64,000 nt of DNA from Chaenocephalus aceratus (Eukaryota; Chordata; Actinopteri; Perciformes; Channichthyidae). A model generated the notes under the pieces. It was given only the letters and a program-made list of their open reading frames with translations. It ran no database searches and had not been told where the DNA came from. Both the position numbers and the translations under genes were made by a program. The stretch lies in NCBI GenBank assembly GCA_023974075.1, contig JAMFTG010000562.1, positions 62,001 to 126,000 of the forward strand, given 5' to 3'. Positions 53,335 to 63,960 of this stretch are shown here, in pieces (the stretch's first letter is position 1; each line of letters starts with the position of its first letter).

Positions 53335-53575
53335 CCTCTTTAAAAAAAATGCAGAGAGATATACACACAAGGCGTGTTATAGTTGTACTATTTGTATGTG
53401 GATCAGAAATATATTTGTGAAACGTTTTTACATATATATAAAACTACAAGTATTTGTGTGTACATTGAAAAATATTTGTGTGGATGGAGACATTTATATA
53501 TAAATCCCAAATTACTTTTGTGAATCCCTCTTCGTGCTTGTATATATTATGAGACTGATATGACCCCAAAAATAT
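53335..53575. repeat. Interspersed repeat, second copy of that at 40.1 kb
   Basis: ATATTTGTGTGGATGGAG, TTGTGAATCCCTCTTCGTG and TATTATGAGACTGATATGAC correspond to the block at 40100-40280. Confidence 0.6.
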
Positions 53576-55250
53576 GTAACACAAACACACACATAAAAAC
53601 AATTAAATCAATCAACTGTTTTAGTTTGACCCAGTGGTCAGTTACAGTATCCATTATTGAAGCATATATCTTAAGGGTGTTGTTTTATAACCATAAAACC
53701 TGTTCATGGGAAGCTGCTTTTTTTTGGAGAATGAAAACAAAACCATCCATTTGAAACCTGCTCGCCCCAAACAGCACACACAAACTGACTAAGTTCTTGG
53801 ATAAAGTGCGTCTTTACAGTACCACGGAAAGGGCAGTTAGCATCTTTATAAACCCCTGAATGTCACCCGTTCCAGCAGATTGACAAAATAATATGCACCC
53901 ATCGCTTTATTACTACAGTTGGATAGAGAAATGAAAGCAAAATTGGATTGCATGGTGTCTTAAGAAAATAAAGAGAATAGAACAAAAAAAAACATAAAGG
54001 AAAGAACGCGGGACGCATTTGTTTTTTTCCTCTCTCTTTTTAATCAGAGGAGGAAGACTGACATGTCCAATCATAACAAAACATCAGCTGGTAAATGGGC
54101 CTTCGCAATCACTGTCAGCCAGCCTCCATTAGAAAGACCCCCTTTCCTGGACATCAATCAACGCTTTATGGACTGATTCTCTCATTCATTATTTAATTAC
54201 AGCTATTTATTTATTTATTTAACCACTGAATACTTTTTGGTGAGGCTTAATCACTTCTTTGTTGGCAATCACATTTTATTTCTTGTTTATGTCAGTTATT
54301 TTTTCTTTTATCCTTTTTTTTGTAATAACTTTGTTCCTCGGCTCTGTCCCCAGTGAATACAAGCTTGTAGAGAACAGCTGCGCTGGTCCTATAACCAACA
54401 ACACATAAACTCAGAGGATAGTGGTCAAAGGAGAGTGTCAGACCTTATATAAACTTTGTGTGCAATAAAAGTGATCAGCTATAAGGGCATCATTCTGCTC
54501 TCTCTCCCAGTACATTCCATACACATACAAAAATAAAACATCCCCAAAAGTGGCAGGCCCCCTGCAGAAATCCCATGCAACAAAGCCAACTGTGGAAATG
54601 TGGAATTATTTCCTGAAATTAAGCCCATTAGCCGTGAAATTATTTGCTTTCATTTAAGACACCATGCAATCCAATTTGAGGTGGCACGCGCACACTACAT
54701 CTCTTTCCAATTTCCCACTGATCCCGCGGAACCGAACATCCACAGAAGAAGCGGCTTGGGTCACCTAAGTATAGAAATAAAAGACATATCCTACTGAGAA
54801 TCAGATTGGAATGGAAGATTAGCCATACTTTATCAGGATATTTATTCAAATCCCCCTGAACATCAGCAGCCAGATTTCCCCCTGTTAACACTTGAGCAAA
54901 GTTTCGCAGAGGAACTTCAATGAGCCACACAGCAGAGAGGAAGGATCAGCTGACGGTTTGCTTTCAATGTTATATCTTTCACTTCATTTATTGTAATAAG
55001 ATTATTCATATCTGATACAGTTGTGACAAAACCTCTGGTCACCTGGAGATCGGTTTTGGATGTTGGTCTTATAATGAACTATTATCAGTTACAATTGTCC
55101 AATTGTTTAACAGAGCGCTAGATTATGTAAATAATATCCCTCCTTTCAATTGTGTTAGCTGTAATTTGGCCCTTCATAGTCTTTATTTGTCAGACTGGTA
55201 TATTTTATGGTCAACTTGTACATATTTTCCTTTATAGTTCTGTTGTTATC
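53576..55250. other. Single-copy sequence with conserved-element look
   Basis: No gene recognised. The segments around 54060-54240 and 54570-54930 contain AT-rich homeodomain-like blocks (TTATTTAATTACAGC, AAATTATTTGCTTTCA, CCATTAGCCGTG) with the texture of vertebrate conserved non-coding elements. Conservation was not tested. Confidence 0.4.
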
Positions 55251-55254
55251 ATCA

Positions 55255-55805
55255 TCAGTACAGGGGCCCCCATCTACACTGCAGACTTCACCCTCTTCAC
55301 TGCAACCTGTCACCTGCAGAAGTTCTCTGACGACTCCACCATCGCTGGCCTCATCTCCAACGAAGACAACAGGAAGTACAGGGAACTGACGCAGGACTTC
55401 ACCCTCTGGTGCCAGAGGAACCACCTCCAGCTCAACGCAGGGAAGACCAAGGAGCTGGTGGTAGACTACAGACGGCTTCAGCACTCTCCCCCGACACCAG
55501 TGAACACCCAGGGAGCAGACATAGAGATAGTGGAATCGTACAAATACCTGGGTGTTCATCAGAACAATAAACTGGACTCATCACTCTGCTGCTCTGTACA
55601 AGAAGGGACAGAGCAGACTGTACCTGCTGAGGAGACTGAGGTATTTTGGGGTGAGGGGGCCCTCCTACAGACCTTCAATGACACTGTGGTGGTCTCACCC
55701 ATCTTCTATGGTGTGGTCTGCAGGGGCTGCAGCATCTCGGCTGCTGACAGGAAGAGAAGGAACAAACTGGTAAAGAAGACCAGCTCTGTCCTGGGGGGGC
55801 ATACA
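55255..55805 (+). pseudogene. LINE reverse transcriptase fragment, part 1
   Basis: Reads HLQKFSDDSTIAGLIS (RT catalytic DD), NHLQLNAGKTKELVVDYRR, YKYLGVH, then ALYKKGQSRLYLLRRLRYF in a second frame, then VVSPIFYGVVCRG and NKLVKKTSSVLG back in the first. Two compensating indels are therefore present. The order is that of the palm-thumb region of a jockey/CR1-like fish LINE, different from the L2 at 42 kb. The frame is cut at 55805 by a DNA transposon; it continues at about 57250 and again at 58411. Confidence 0.82.
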
Positions 55806-57256
55806 GTAGGCGGCGCGTGAGGCTCAGGTTTGGGAAGGCAAAATAACTTCTTTTACCTGCCGCTGCCCGCCTCCGGCGTCTATAGAAAAGAGATCAACTC
55901 AGTGTGCGGAGTTTAAATCTCTCAAGTCATATTACAGGATAAAGGAAATACAGTTTAAACTGCCGTATGCAGAGAAGACGCCGACGTGTCGCACTTATCA
56001 TTCATATCACATCATCAATCAGATCATCGATCATATCATAATAATATATTTCCTTATCTGAGTCAGCTTCTCGAGCCGTATCTGGCCGTGCAACACTTAC
56101 ACTGTATGCAGAAGTATTAATTTAAGCAACACATTGGGTTGATGAAACACTCAACTCAAATGTAATAATAAAGTCAGATCCACTCGTGTCTTATGGGGCA
56201 GTGATATCATAAAACTGTTAATGTACGCTTTCAAACACTCGGTAGTTTATTTATTTTTTAACCAGTTGTTCTATATTCACCTTGCAGGTGCAACTGTGTG
56301 GCTTGTATCCTGGATTATATGTTTATGTTGGTGCATTCACACCATAGACTGATTCACACCTAATAGTCCGCTTCTCTGGTGCGCACCAGACCACAGTTTG
56401 CTACATTGTTTCATTTTTCGGAAGGTTCGGTTTGCGTTCACACGGTCAAAATTCAAACGGACTATACTGTAAACTTTAAACACAAGTCATGTGCATGGAG
56501 ATGCTGTTCAACCATTGGTCAGACATTAAGGGGGTAAAAACCAACGCAAATCCCGGCAATTTCTACCGGAGCCTCCGCCATGGAGCATCGGCACTTTCGG
56601 CAGGTTATTCTCATGCGGCTGTTAATCTGGAGATCAACAGACACTAGCGGCCCGCGCATATGATTATATAATCAGACAACGTCCGTTAAAAAACAATATA
56701 ACACATATAATGAGAGACGTTCTGCAGTAAGGAGGGGCGTTTCACCGACGACAGGTGTTCTTACTTTTATGTAGCTGACGGAGCATTTTTACTTTACACG
56801 ACACTGTTCAACACTTCATTCTGCTTCACTCTTTCGCTTAAGATTTTTGAAGACATCCGCTTTCTTGTGACACGTAAATACTACGCTTCCTATGTTTTGG
56901 TGCGGACTGCGTTCACACCAGCAATTAACCGCTCCAAGCGGCTAAACGCACCAGGGTTCGATTCAACCGGACTATAAGGGTGCGTTCACCTGCCTTGTAT
57001 AGTCCGGTTGAATCGAACCCTGGTGCGTTTAGCCGCTTGGAGCGGTGAGAACTTATTTGTTTGGGTTAGTTAAGATAACTCAAACATATCCAGGGTCTAT
57101 TGAACTGGCTTCGTAGTACAGGGCACTGGTGGCTGCATAGCAGCGCTAATGTCAAAGACACAAACATTATACATTATTTTTTTATTTGACCAGGATGCAG
57201 TGACAAATATTTGGGAAGGCTTAGCCTTCCCTAGCCTACAGTACCCGCCGCCCCTG
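55806..57256. mobile_element. hAT-like MITE, copy B, inserted in the LINE
   Basis: Outer parts match copy A (33617-34315). An extra ~850 bp (about 56195-57050) is absent from copy A and is itself a separate insertion. The ends carry AGGCGGCG and CGCCGCCCCTG; the LINE text resumes directly afterwards. No clean 8-bp duplication could be read because the target is G-rich. Confidence 0.72.
56340..57045. mobile_element. MITE-like insertion ending in a 48-bp hairpin
   Basis: Many GTTCACAC/TTCACACC words at the left (56330-56440), then a non-coding body. At the right, perfect inverted arms 56929-56976 and 56998-57045 are separated by 21 bases. The left margin is approximate. Confidence 0.55.
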
Positions 57257-57398
57257 TGGGGGGGTCCCCTGGACACTGTGGAGGTGGTGGGAGACAGGAG
57301 AATGGTCCTCCCTGCTGGACAATGTGTACCCCCCCCCCCTCCAGGACACCCTGTCCTCACTGTGCAGCTCCTTCAGTGACAGGCTGTCTCACGTGCGG
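57250..57398 (+). pseudogene. LINE fragment, part 2
   Basis: Continues the split LINE: the plus frame reads GGPLDTVEVVGDRRMVL and, in another frame, a CSSFSDRLSHVR-like segment typical of the region after the thumb. It is interrupted at 57398 by the next insertion. Confidence 0.72.
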
Positions 57399-58410
57399 CT
57401 TTCACACCAGCGCTTTTCAGTTTCTAGCTCCGAGCGGGAGCTTTTCTGATTCAGCTCCGGTTTCCCGTTTCAGCTCCCGCTCTGTTCACACCGCCCACTG
57501 GCGCCCCAGAGCTGCCCCTGCTGCGTCATGACGTCACCGTTTACATCGCTGATTTGCTCCCCAACGGCAGCCATTACGGCAGCTCACAACAACAACAACA
57601 ACAGCGTTTGGTCGATGATCGTGTTGCTTGTAATCACACGAAGCCCGAATAAATTGAATAACGACTTCTCCAACCTTATGCTTTGCTCCAGAGTGCCGTG
57701 GTTCATTGTTTATTCATGTGTTTCTGCAGCATTTACCGACCGCTGCAGTGCTGCTCTTCCACGGGAGTTTATTCTCCCGTTAGCTCCCGGTTAGCTCACA
57801 CTGCAGCGGCCGCTCTAAAGTATTCACTGTCCGACTCACACAAGCAGCTGATGCATATCCCCAGTTCCCCTTAGCCTAAGTGAATGTGTGTCAGTCTGAA
57901 TTGACACTGTTTGGTATCACAACGCTGTTATGAAAGTTTCTCTGGTATAAAACGGGTGATGTTGGCATAGCAACCGAAGCTAAACTGACTACTTGCATCC
58001 GATAGCTGCAATAATACAAAACAACACGTCTGCCTCTCTCCACAATGATTGATAACAGTGAACGGATGGTCAAAGTAAGGCACAAATAAACAGAATCACA
58101 CGAAGCCTGGTTAGTGCTGCCTGACTTTATAAAGTGTGTTTATAGGCACTACTGCTTGTAGGCAGGCATGACAGTCGACCCATGTTCAGGGGAGGTGGGT
58201 TTAGTTTCCTGCACGCCTCGACGTAAGAGAGACGTAAGCGACGTCGCCTCTTAGCTCCAAAGCTCTTGCCTCTGGACCGACAATTTTTTGGAGCTGGAAA
58301 TGAAGCGGATTCCGGAGCTAAGAGCCGGCGCCGCTGCGGTGTGAACAGGAAAACCCGGCGCTTTTCAGCTCTAGCTCCGAGCCGGAGCTGAAAAGGCGCT
58401 GGTGTGAAAG
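57399..58410. mobile_element. MITE with CTTTCACACCAGCGC ends
   Basis: Left end CTTTCACACCAGCGCTTTTCAG and right end reverse-complementary (CTGAAAAG-GCGCTGGTGTGAAAG). Extra inverted GAGCTAAGAG and CTAGCTCCGAG words lie just inside both ends. 1.0 kb, no coding frame. Target duplication not clear (2-3 G-rich bases at most), so superfamily is not assigned. Confidence 0.78.
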
Positions 58411-58580
58411 GGGCAACGGAGAGATACCGCAGGTCCTTCCTTCCTGCAGCGGTCAGACTGTACAACCACCACAGCCCCTAGTAGACCCCACACACACACT
58501 CACACAACTTAAGACTACGACACCACTGTTGTGTAATAACACTTATGTGCAATTTGAATCTACTACGAATTTGTAATAAT
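58411..58580 (+). pseudogene. LINE fragment, part 3, with 3' end
   Basis: Reads ERYRRSFLPAAVRLYNHH and a stop near 58481, the usual C-terminus of this LINE type, then AT-rich 3' sequence. It completes the LINE interrupted at 55805 and 57398. Confidence 0.78.
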
Positions 58581-59606
58581 AACATTTTTAAATATTTATA
58601 TTTTTTGTGCATGCCCTTTTATGTAATAGAGTTTTACTTTTTATTTGTTTGGTCTCGTTTTTTTTTTGGACAAATAACGGGATTCTGAGTGTGAGAACCA
58701 AACCCTGAACGCCCTCACATGGACACCCTTTCAATCTATTGTCCAAGATGATAAACACAGCAGAACATAACAAACACACTAACACAGCTTACCTGCCCTC
58801 ACCCAACCAACGTCTAGCATTCCCCCTCTCTTCCCCTTATATGCCTTAATGATGACCTGCCTCTTTGGCTGAATACAAAGCTAGAATTGGCATCATTGTC
58901 CTCCCCTTTTGCACTTTTGCTGCGGCTCAACGCTGGGGTCCAGAAGCCCGGACCCTGGCTCTCTGGGCCTTAATTAGAGTGACACACACACACACACACA
59001 CGCTTCCGGTTTATGCACATTCAACTCACTGAACAGCAGACGTCCAAGTTGTAATGAAAGTCATCACAAGTGCCATCATTGTGCTGGCTTGTTGAAAGTA
59101 GGTTAAACATCTTGCAATCATATATAATTATAATAATATGTGTAGGATATTTAGGTTGATAATGAGTTCCAGTCAGTAAGTTAACAGATCCAATTCCTGG
59201 AAGCTTGACATTAATTTGCTAGTTTTATTTTATTAGAGAAATATGCTTTAAGAGTATAATTTAGGATGGGATTGTTTCCATAACAACTGAGAAATGTAGT
59301 TTGACACTAAGGATTAAGGGTATTAAAAGAACTGATGAGTGATTTAATTGTTTGATTAAAGAATAATTATTGAAATGTTAAGATGACAGCTGACAGCAGC
59401 AGAGAGACCAGATTTACTCTGACAGAAGCACAATGATTGGCTGTTGGGGATTGTGTTAAATGCAGTTGGTTAACTAAGGGTGTACGCCCCCCACACACTA
59501 TTTCAACTTTGCCTCGACACTCACACACATCACAGATGTTACTGGTTGTTCACGTCTCATTGATTTCTTGTTTGGAGATTACTGAATTGTTCTACTCCAC
59601 CTCCAG
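58581..59606. other. Single-copy sequence, conserved-element look
   Basis: No gene. The part at 58830-58975 (CCTTAATGATGACCTGCC, GCATCATTGTCCTCCCC, GGGCCTTAATTAGAGTG) looks like constrained non-coding DNA. A short CA tract is at 58982-59000. Confidence 0.35.
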
Positions 59607-59672
59607 GGTTCTCATAGCTCCCCCTCTATTGTCTGATCCTGGACCAGTTCATGACAGGATCTGTCCTGAAAG
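59607..59672 (+). CDS. Weak candidate exon, unassigned
   Basis: Bounded by TTCTACTCCACCTCCAG and AAAG|GTATGTG. The open phase encodes VLIAPPLLSDPGPVHDRICPE, 66 bp with matching entry and exit phases. No family recognised. Could be chance. Confidence 0.2.
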
Positions 59673-59750
59673 GTATGTGTGTGTCTCTACCTTAACAAAC
59701 TCTGTGCAGTCTGCATGGAGAACAGCTGTGAAGTATATTATCAGCTAAAC

Positions 59751-60212
59751 TGTCACAATCACAGGTACAGATCAGAACCCAATAGCACGACTCAGATACA
59801 ACCAGTTTTTAGCAATGTTCAGTTTATTCAGGTCTGGGCCAGGCAGGGTCAAAACCAGGAAATCCGTCAGACAGGCAGGCAAAACCAGACAGGGAGCAGG
59901 CAGGACTCGAGATCCGAATACAGGCAGGCAGGGTCAAAAACCGGGCAGGACAAACATCTAGGCTAGAGCACAACACTCACTGGAGAGCTTGGCGGAAAGG
60001 ACAAGACAATCTGGCAAAGGACCAGTGAGAGTGAGGTGGTGTACAGACTGTGGGGTGATGAGGGAATGAGTACCAGGTGAGGGGAAGGGCTGGGAGACCA
60101 GGGGAGGGAAGTGAGCTGATTACAAGGGCCTGGAGGAAGGCGGGATCTGAGATGACAGGAAAGTTAAGATGATCCAAACCAAACAAACAATAGAAGTGTC
60201 GAACTTGTGACA
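59751..60212. repeat. Solo-LTR-like repeat
   Basis: Begins TGTCACAATC and ends GAACTTGTGACA, with short terminal inversion and TG...CA ends. The interior is rich in CAGGCAGGCA words, as in common fish LTRs. No clear target duplication and no internal coding region, so a solo LTR or MITE. Confidence 0.5.
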
Positions 60213-61895
60213 GAACAGGGATTACATTAAACATGTGTCTAAGCCCATACTGCGTCCACCTGTGTTCCTCATGTGCAGTGAAACACACTAAGCGCATGCT
60301 GGATCCGTCACATGACTTGTTTGGGCTTTATGAAAGCTCAGATCCATTAAGTATTGTGTGGGTCAGGTCTCCTTGAAAAAGAGATCAATGATCTCAATGG
60401 GATTCACCTGCATAAATAAAGGTTTGAAATGAAATGAAAAAGTGGGTGCTGAAGGGAGAATTCTATCTGTGAATGGATTAAAGTCTTCCACCAGCAATAT
60501 TTAGCCATGCAGTTCAAAAAGCACAACAGTGTACCGTCAGGTGCCAGTGCTATTCACATGTACTCTTGCTGGTATCTGAGACAGTATCATGGTACATTTA
60601 CTTCATTCAAATCCATCTGAGATGATCACGGTTAGTGCTGCTGCATGTTGGAAACATAACCTTTTAGCAGGCACCCTCACATGGATTCACATTATCCTCC
60701 AGAGTGATTTGGATAATGTTGCCTCTCACTATGACTCCCTCCATGGTGTGTTAACAGGTATTAAGAGTGATCTGATGAGATGTGGACTCGGGGGGAATGG
60801 GGGTGTCCATGTCCACCGGAGTTCAGTGAGCAGATGGTGCCAGCACATTTCATGCAGTTTGCACTCATGTAACATGCATGTCATTCTTAAGGAACACGAC
60901 TTTTAAAGCATCTACTAATCCATTTTGAGGAGATGAAAAAGAGCCAGCCCTGCTAGCATGCTACAAAATGTGAAGTTTAGAAAAGTTTCAGCTTCTCAAA
61001 TGCTTATTGGATCCTTCGGGCAAACCACACAACAGGAGCAATGGCAATGATGACTGCATGTTCATTTTTAGAAAATAAAACAATCCAAGTACTAATAAGT
61101 GTGAGTAGCAGTGTTGTACAGTTTTTAGTCAGATTGTTTCGTGTCAGGTGTATACAAATACCTGGACTTTGGACTCTGCTGGACCACGTGTGGAGTTGGA
61201 GCAATCTGCGTTCATCCTGGGAGCGGAACACTTGGTAGCAGTGGAACAACAGGATGTTAACTATTAGTTACCTGGTATGCAGCCATTTTGGTTCAGCTTC
61301 ATTTACAATAGCTGCTTACTGCATATAACACAAGCTGTAAGGTAGTCATCAGCTACTTGTTTTAAGCTACATGCATAGTATTCTGATTCGCTAGCTGTTT
61401 GCATCCTTTGTTTAAAAATGTACTCTTAGTCAGTGTCGCTGTGCAGAGCTGATCAACACTGAGAGAGAGGAAATGTTCTCCATGGTCATTGTTCACACTG
61501 TTTCAGTGCTGTTTTGCTGATGTACACCAAGCAAACAATGTTGGGGTGAATCATTAACACTTCAGGAAATAAAGTACACATTTTCAAAAATGTGATTTTG
61601 ATGTGTTTTAAATATAACATCTAATCAGTAGCAACATCAAACAACCCACAAAATACATTGGTCATAGGTGGAAATGTGTGTACATGTGCTCATTAGGCCT
61701 CTTTAGGCTGGGGAAACCCTTTAGAGGTCATCATTCAGTCATCCTGTTCCAACAAATGGACAACGTGGAATACCATACACTCGTGCTAATGTGCAAAGTA
61801 AACTGACAACAAATATTTTTTTGAAAGACTAACAATCACCGAGCAGGATGATCAACATCTAAAAGTGTACATGGCAACCAGTTTACATCAATGTT
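60213..61895. other. Mostly single-copy sequence
   Basis: A LINE-like 3' tail lies at 60345-60440 (AAAAAGAGATCAATGATCTC, ATAAATAAAGGTTTGAAATG and AAATG repeats). Otherwise no genes or repeats were recognised. Confidence 0.4.
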
Positions 61896-62133
61896 TTAGA
61901 TGCTGGTCTGCAAAAATGTGTACATGCCGTTTAAGGCCTGGTCATAGGAGATCCCAAACACATAATGTGCTTTAAAAAGTTCATCAAAAGTGACAGGGAA
62001 GACTTGGCCTTGCAGGGAAGGAGCTCACCATCCAACGCCATGTAGTACTCATGGAGCTGTTTCTTGTGGTCCCAACTGCTAGGATGTAGGGTTGCCTCCA
62101 CTGGACCAGAGTACTCCTGAAGGCTGGAGATGA
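61896..62133 (-). pseudogene. Terminal exon-like segment of an unassigned teleost gene family
   Basis: On the minus strand an acceptor (TATTGTTATCTTACAG) opens a frame SSLQEYSGPVEAT, SSWDHKKQLHEYYMALDGELLP. After a one-base shift near 62025 the text continues FPVTFDELFKAHYVFGISYDQALNGMYTF to a stop at 61896. The ELF-K-HYVFG-SY-AL--MYTF pattern resembles the C-terminus of a multi-copy, uncharacterised fish protein family often found with SAM-domain (SAMD3-like) proteins. The shift makes this copy a likely pseudogene. An upstream exon candidate is at 62994-63180. Confidence 0.4.
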
Positions 62134-62600
62134 CTGTAAGATAACAATAAACACAAATATAAGTACGCTGTACATCATATTTTGATGGATGGGTCAGACA
62201 CTGACAAAAACCTGATAGCAAATCAGATCAGCTCGGCCATTACCATGAACAGAAGTCAGCAGTAATATAAAACCTAAAAGCATCCCAAAAATAGTAAAAC
62301 ACTGACAGGAACTATTTCACTGCACAATGAGTGCTTTTACTTATACTTAAAGTACATTTAGCTGATTATACTTGCATACTTTTACTTAAGTCAGGTTTTA
62401 AGTGCAGGCCTTTTGCTTATAGTATATTCACAGGGTGGTATTTGTACTTGTACTTAACTTAAATCATATGAAACTTCCTCCACAACTGGAATTGGTCTAT
62501 TGCACATGGACAGTACCAAATGTAGTGCGAAGTTAGACTTAACTGTTAACAGCATTATATCAGACGGGAGCTTCGAAATCATTCATTCTACATGAGTAAC
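62134..62600. other. Putative intron of the minus-strand gene
   Basis: AT-rich, including TACTTTTACTTAAGT text similar to the AAGTACTT-rich repeat at 29.5-30.2 kb. Confidence 0.3.
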
Positions 62601-62604
62601 GTAA

Positions 62605-63010
62605 ATTGGCGGTAGCTAAGCTAACAGCTGCTAACGTTAATGGTCTCATTATTTCAAACGGTGCCTGCAGACTATGTATTCAAGGCCGCTGCGGCAGTTC
62701 CGTAACGTTACCCCCTGTCGAATGATTGGAAAGAGGAGCGGTTTTCCCCCTGAGTCAGTGTGAATGAAGCCTAACAATTAACACAGGAGCGGCAGCTAAA
62801 ATAGCAAATACATACATATTTCGTTGTCAGAAAGAATAACGTTAATCTGATTGACTACGGCTAACGTTACCACTACAATAACGTCACAAATATTCTACTA
62901 GCTAACGTTATCGTTTTTAGTTGTTTAGTTATGCAACTTAAAACAAGAAGACAAATATGAATATTCAGAATTATTCACTTGGTGTCTACTTACCTAACGT
63001 TACAATTCTG
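62605..63010. promoter_or_regulatory. Cluster of TAACGTTA-type motifs
   Basis: AACGTTA occurs near 62632, 62703, 62838, 62865, 62903 and 62996, mostly within the palindrome TAACGTTA. The meaning is unknown; it may mark a promoter-proximal region or a dispersed repeat. Confidence 0.3.
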
Positions 63011-63180
63011 CGGAGAAATGTTACCCTGTTCGATCCATGGATGTATAACTCTTGCATCAATCTGAAACGGTCACGGTCGCGCCTTTCAAAAAACCGAGGG
63101 TCACGAGGCTGCATTAAACCAATGAGAAGGCGCGGCCTATCGGATGATGAATCGAAACTGTAAGAAATTAAAATCAACAT
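62994..63180 (-). CDS. Candidate first exon of the minus-strand gene
   Basis: Open frame ending at a strong donor, ACGTTAG|GTAAGT, at 62994/62993. The likely start is the ATG of MQPRDPRFFERRDRDRF (near 63115), followed by LMQELYIHGSNRVTFLRR, an Arg-rich helical text that resembles transposase-like or fish orphan proteins. A CCAAT-containing, GC-rich stretch lies upstream (ACCAATGAGAAGGCGCGGC, 63116-63134). Linkage to the exon at 61896-62133 is inferred only from strand and distance. Confidence 0.3.
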
Positions 63181-63579
63181 TGAATGACGTAATTTAGTTT
63201 AACACACATTACATTTAAAACTATTTTATTCTGAAAACAGTTCCGGTTAAAGTTTATTTTGAAAAGCTGTATTGAAAGACGTTGCCGTTGACAACAATGA
63301 CCACTTCCGGTTTTACGTTAACAACGTACAGCCGTTAAAATGCATTAAATAAAAAGTCATGAATGAGTCCATGAGGAGAAAAGGCGTGTGGAGTTATGCA
63401 ATAAATACACAACGTCTAAATCCTCTGTTACGCGCGATATCGGACATAGAAGACAGAGGAGGGCGGAGAGGGGTCTGCCTGCAGACCTCCACTCTCAGGA
63501 CAGTTCCGGTGCAGACCTCCACTCTCAGGACACCTCCACTGTCAGTACAGGAAGTGCACGCTAAGAATTCAAACAGGAA

Positions 63580-63960
63580 ACAGGAAATGCACGCAAATAC
63601 AAAATTAAATCGGATCGTGACGGATCGTGACACTTATTATATACATATGTATATATCTATATATATATATAGATATATACGGACACCTTGTATTGTAGTT
63701 ACTATCAGTACAGCCGCAGCGCCACTTTCCGAACAGGAAATGCACGCAAATACAAAATTAAATCGTACTGACACTTATTATATACATAAAGTATATATAG
63801 ATATATATAAAAATAGGGACACCTTGTATTGTTTACTCTCAGTACAGCACCACTTTCCGAACAGGAATGCATGCTAATACAACATAAAATAGCACTGACA
63901 CTTATTATCTATATATATATATAAATACGACATCTTGTATTTTAGTTACACACCCGCTAG
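63580..63960. repeat. Tandem repeat array, about three 125-155-bp units
   Basis: GAAATGCACGCAAATACAAA recurs near 63584, 63737 and 63864, each followed by GACACTTATTAT, a TA-rich palindrome-like core and GGACACCTTGTATTG. The array continues to the window edge region. The plus-strand frame through it is a repeat product. Confidence 0.85.
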
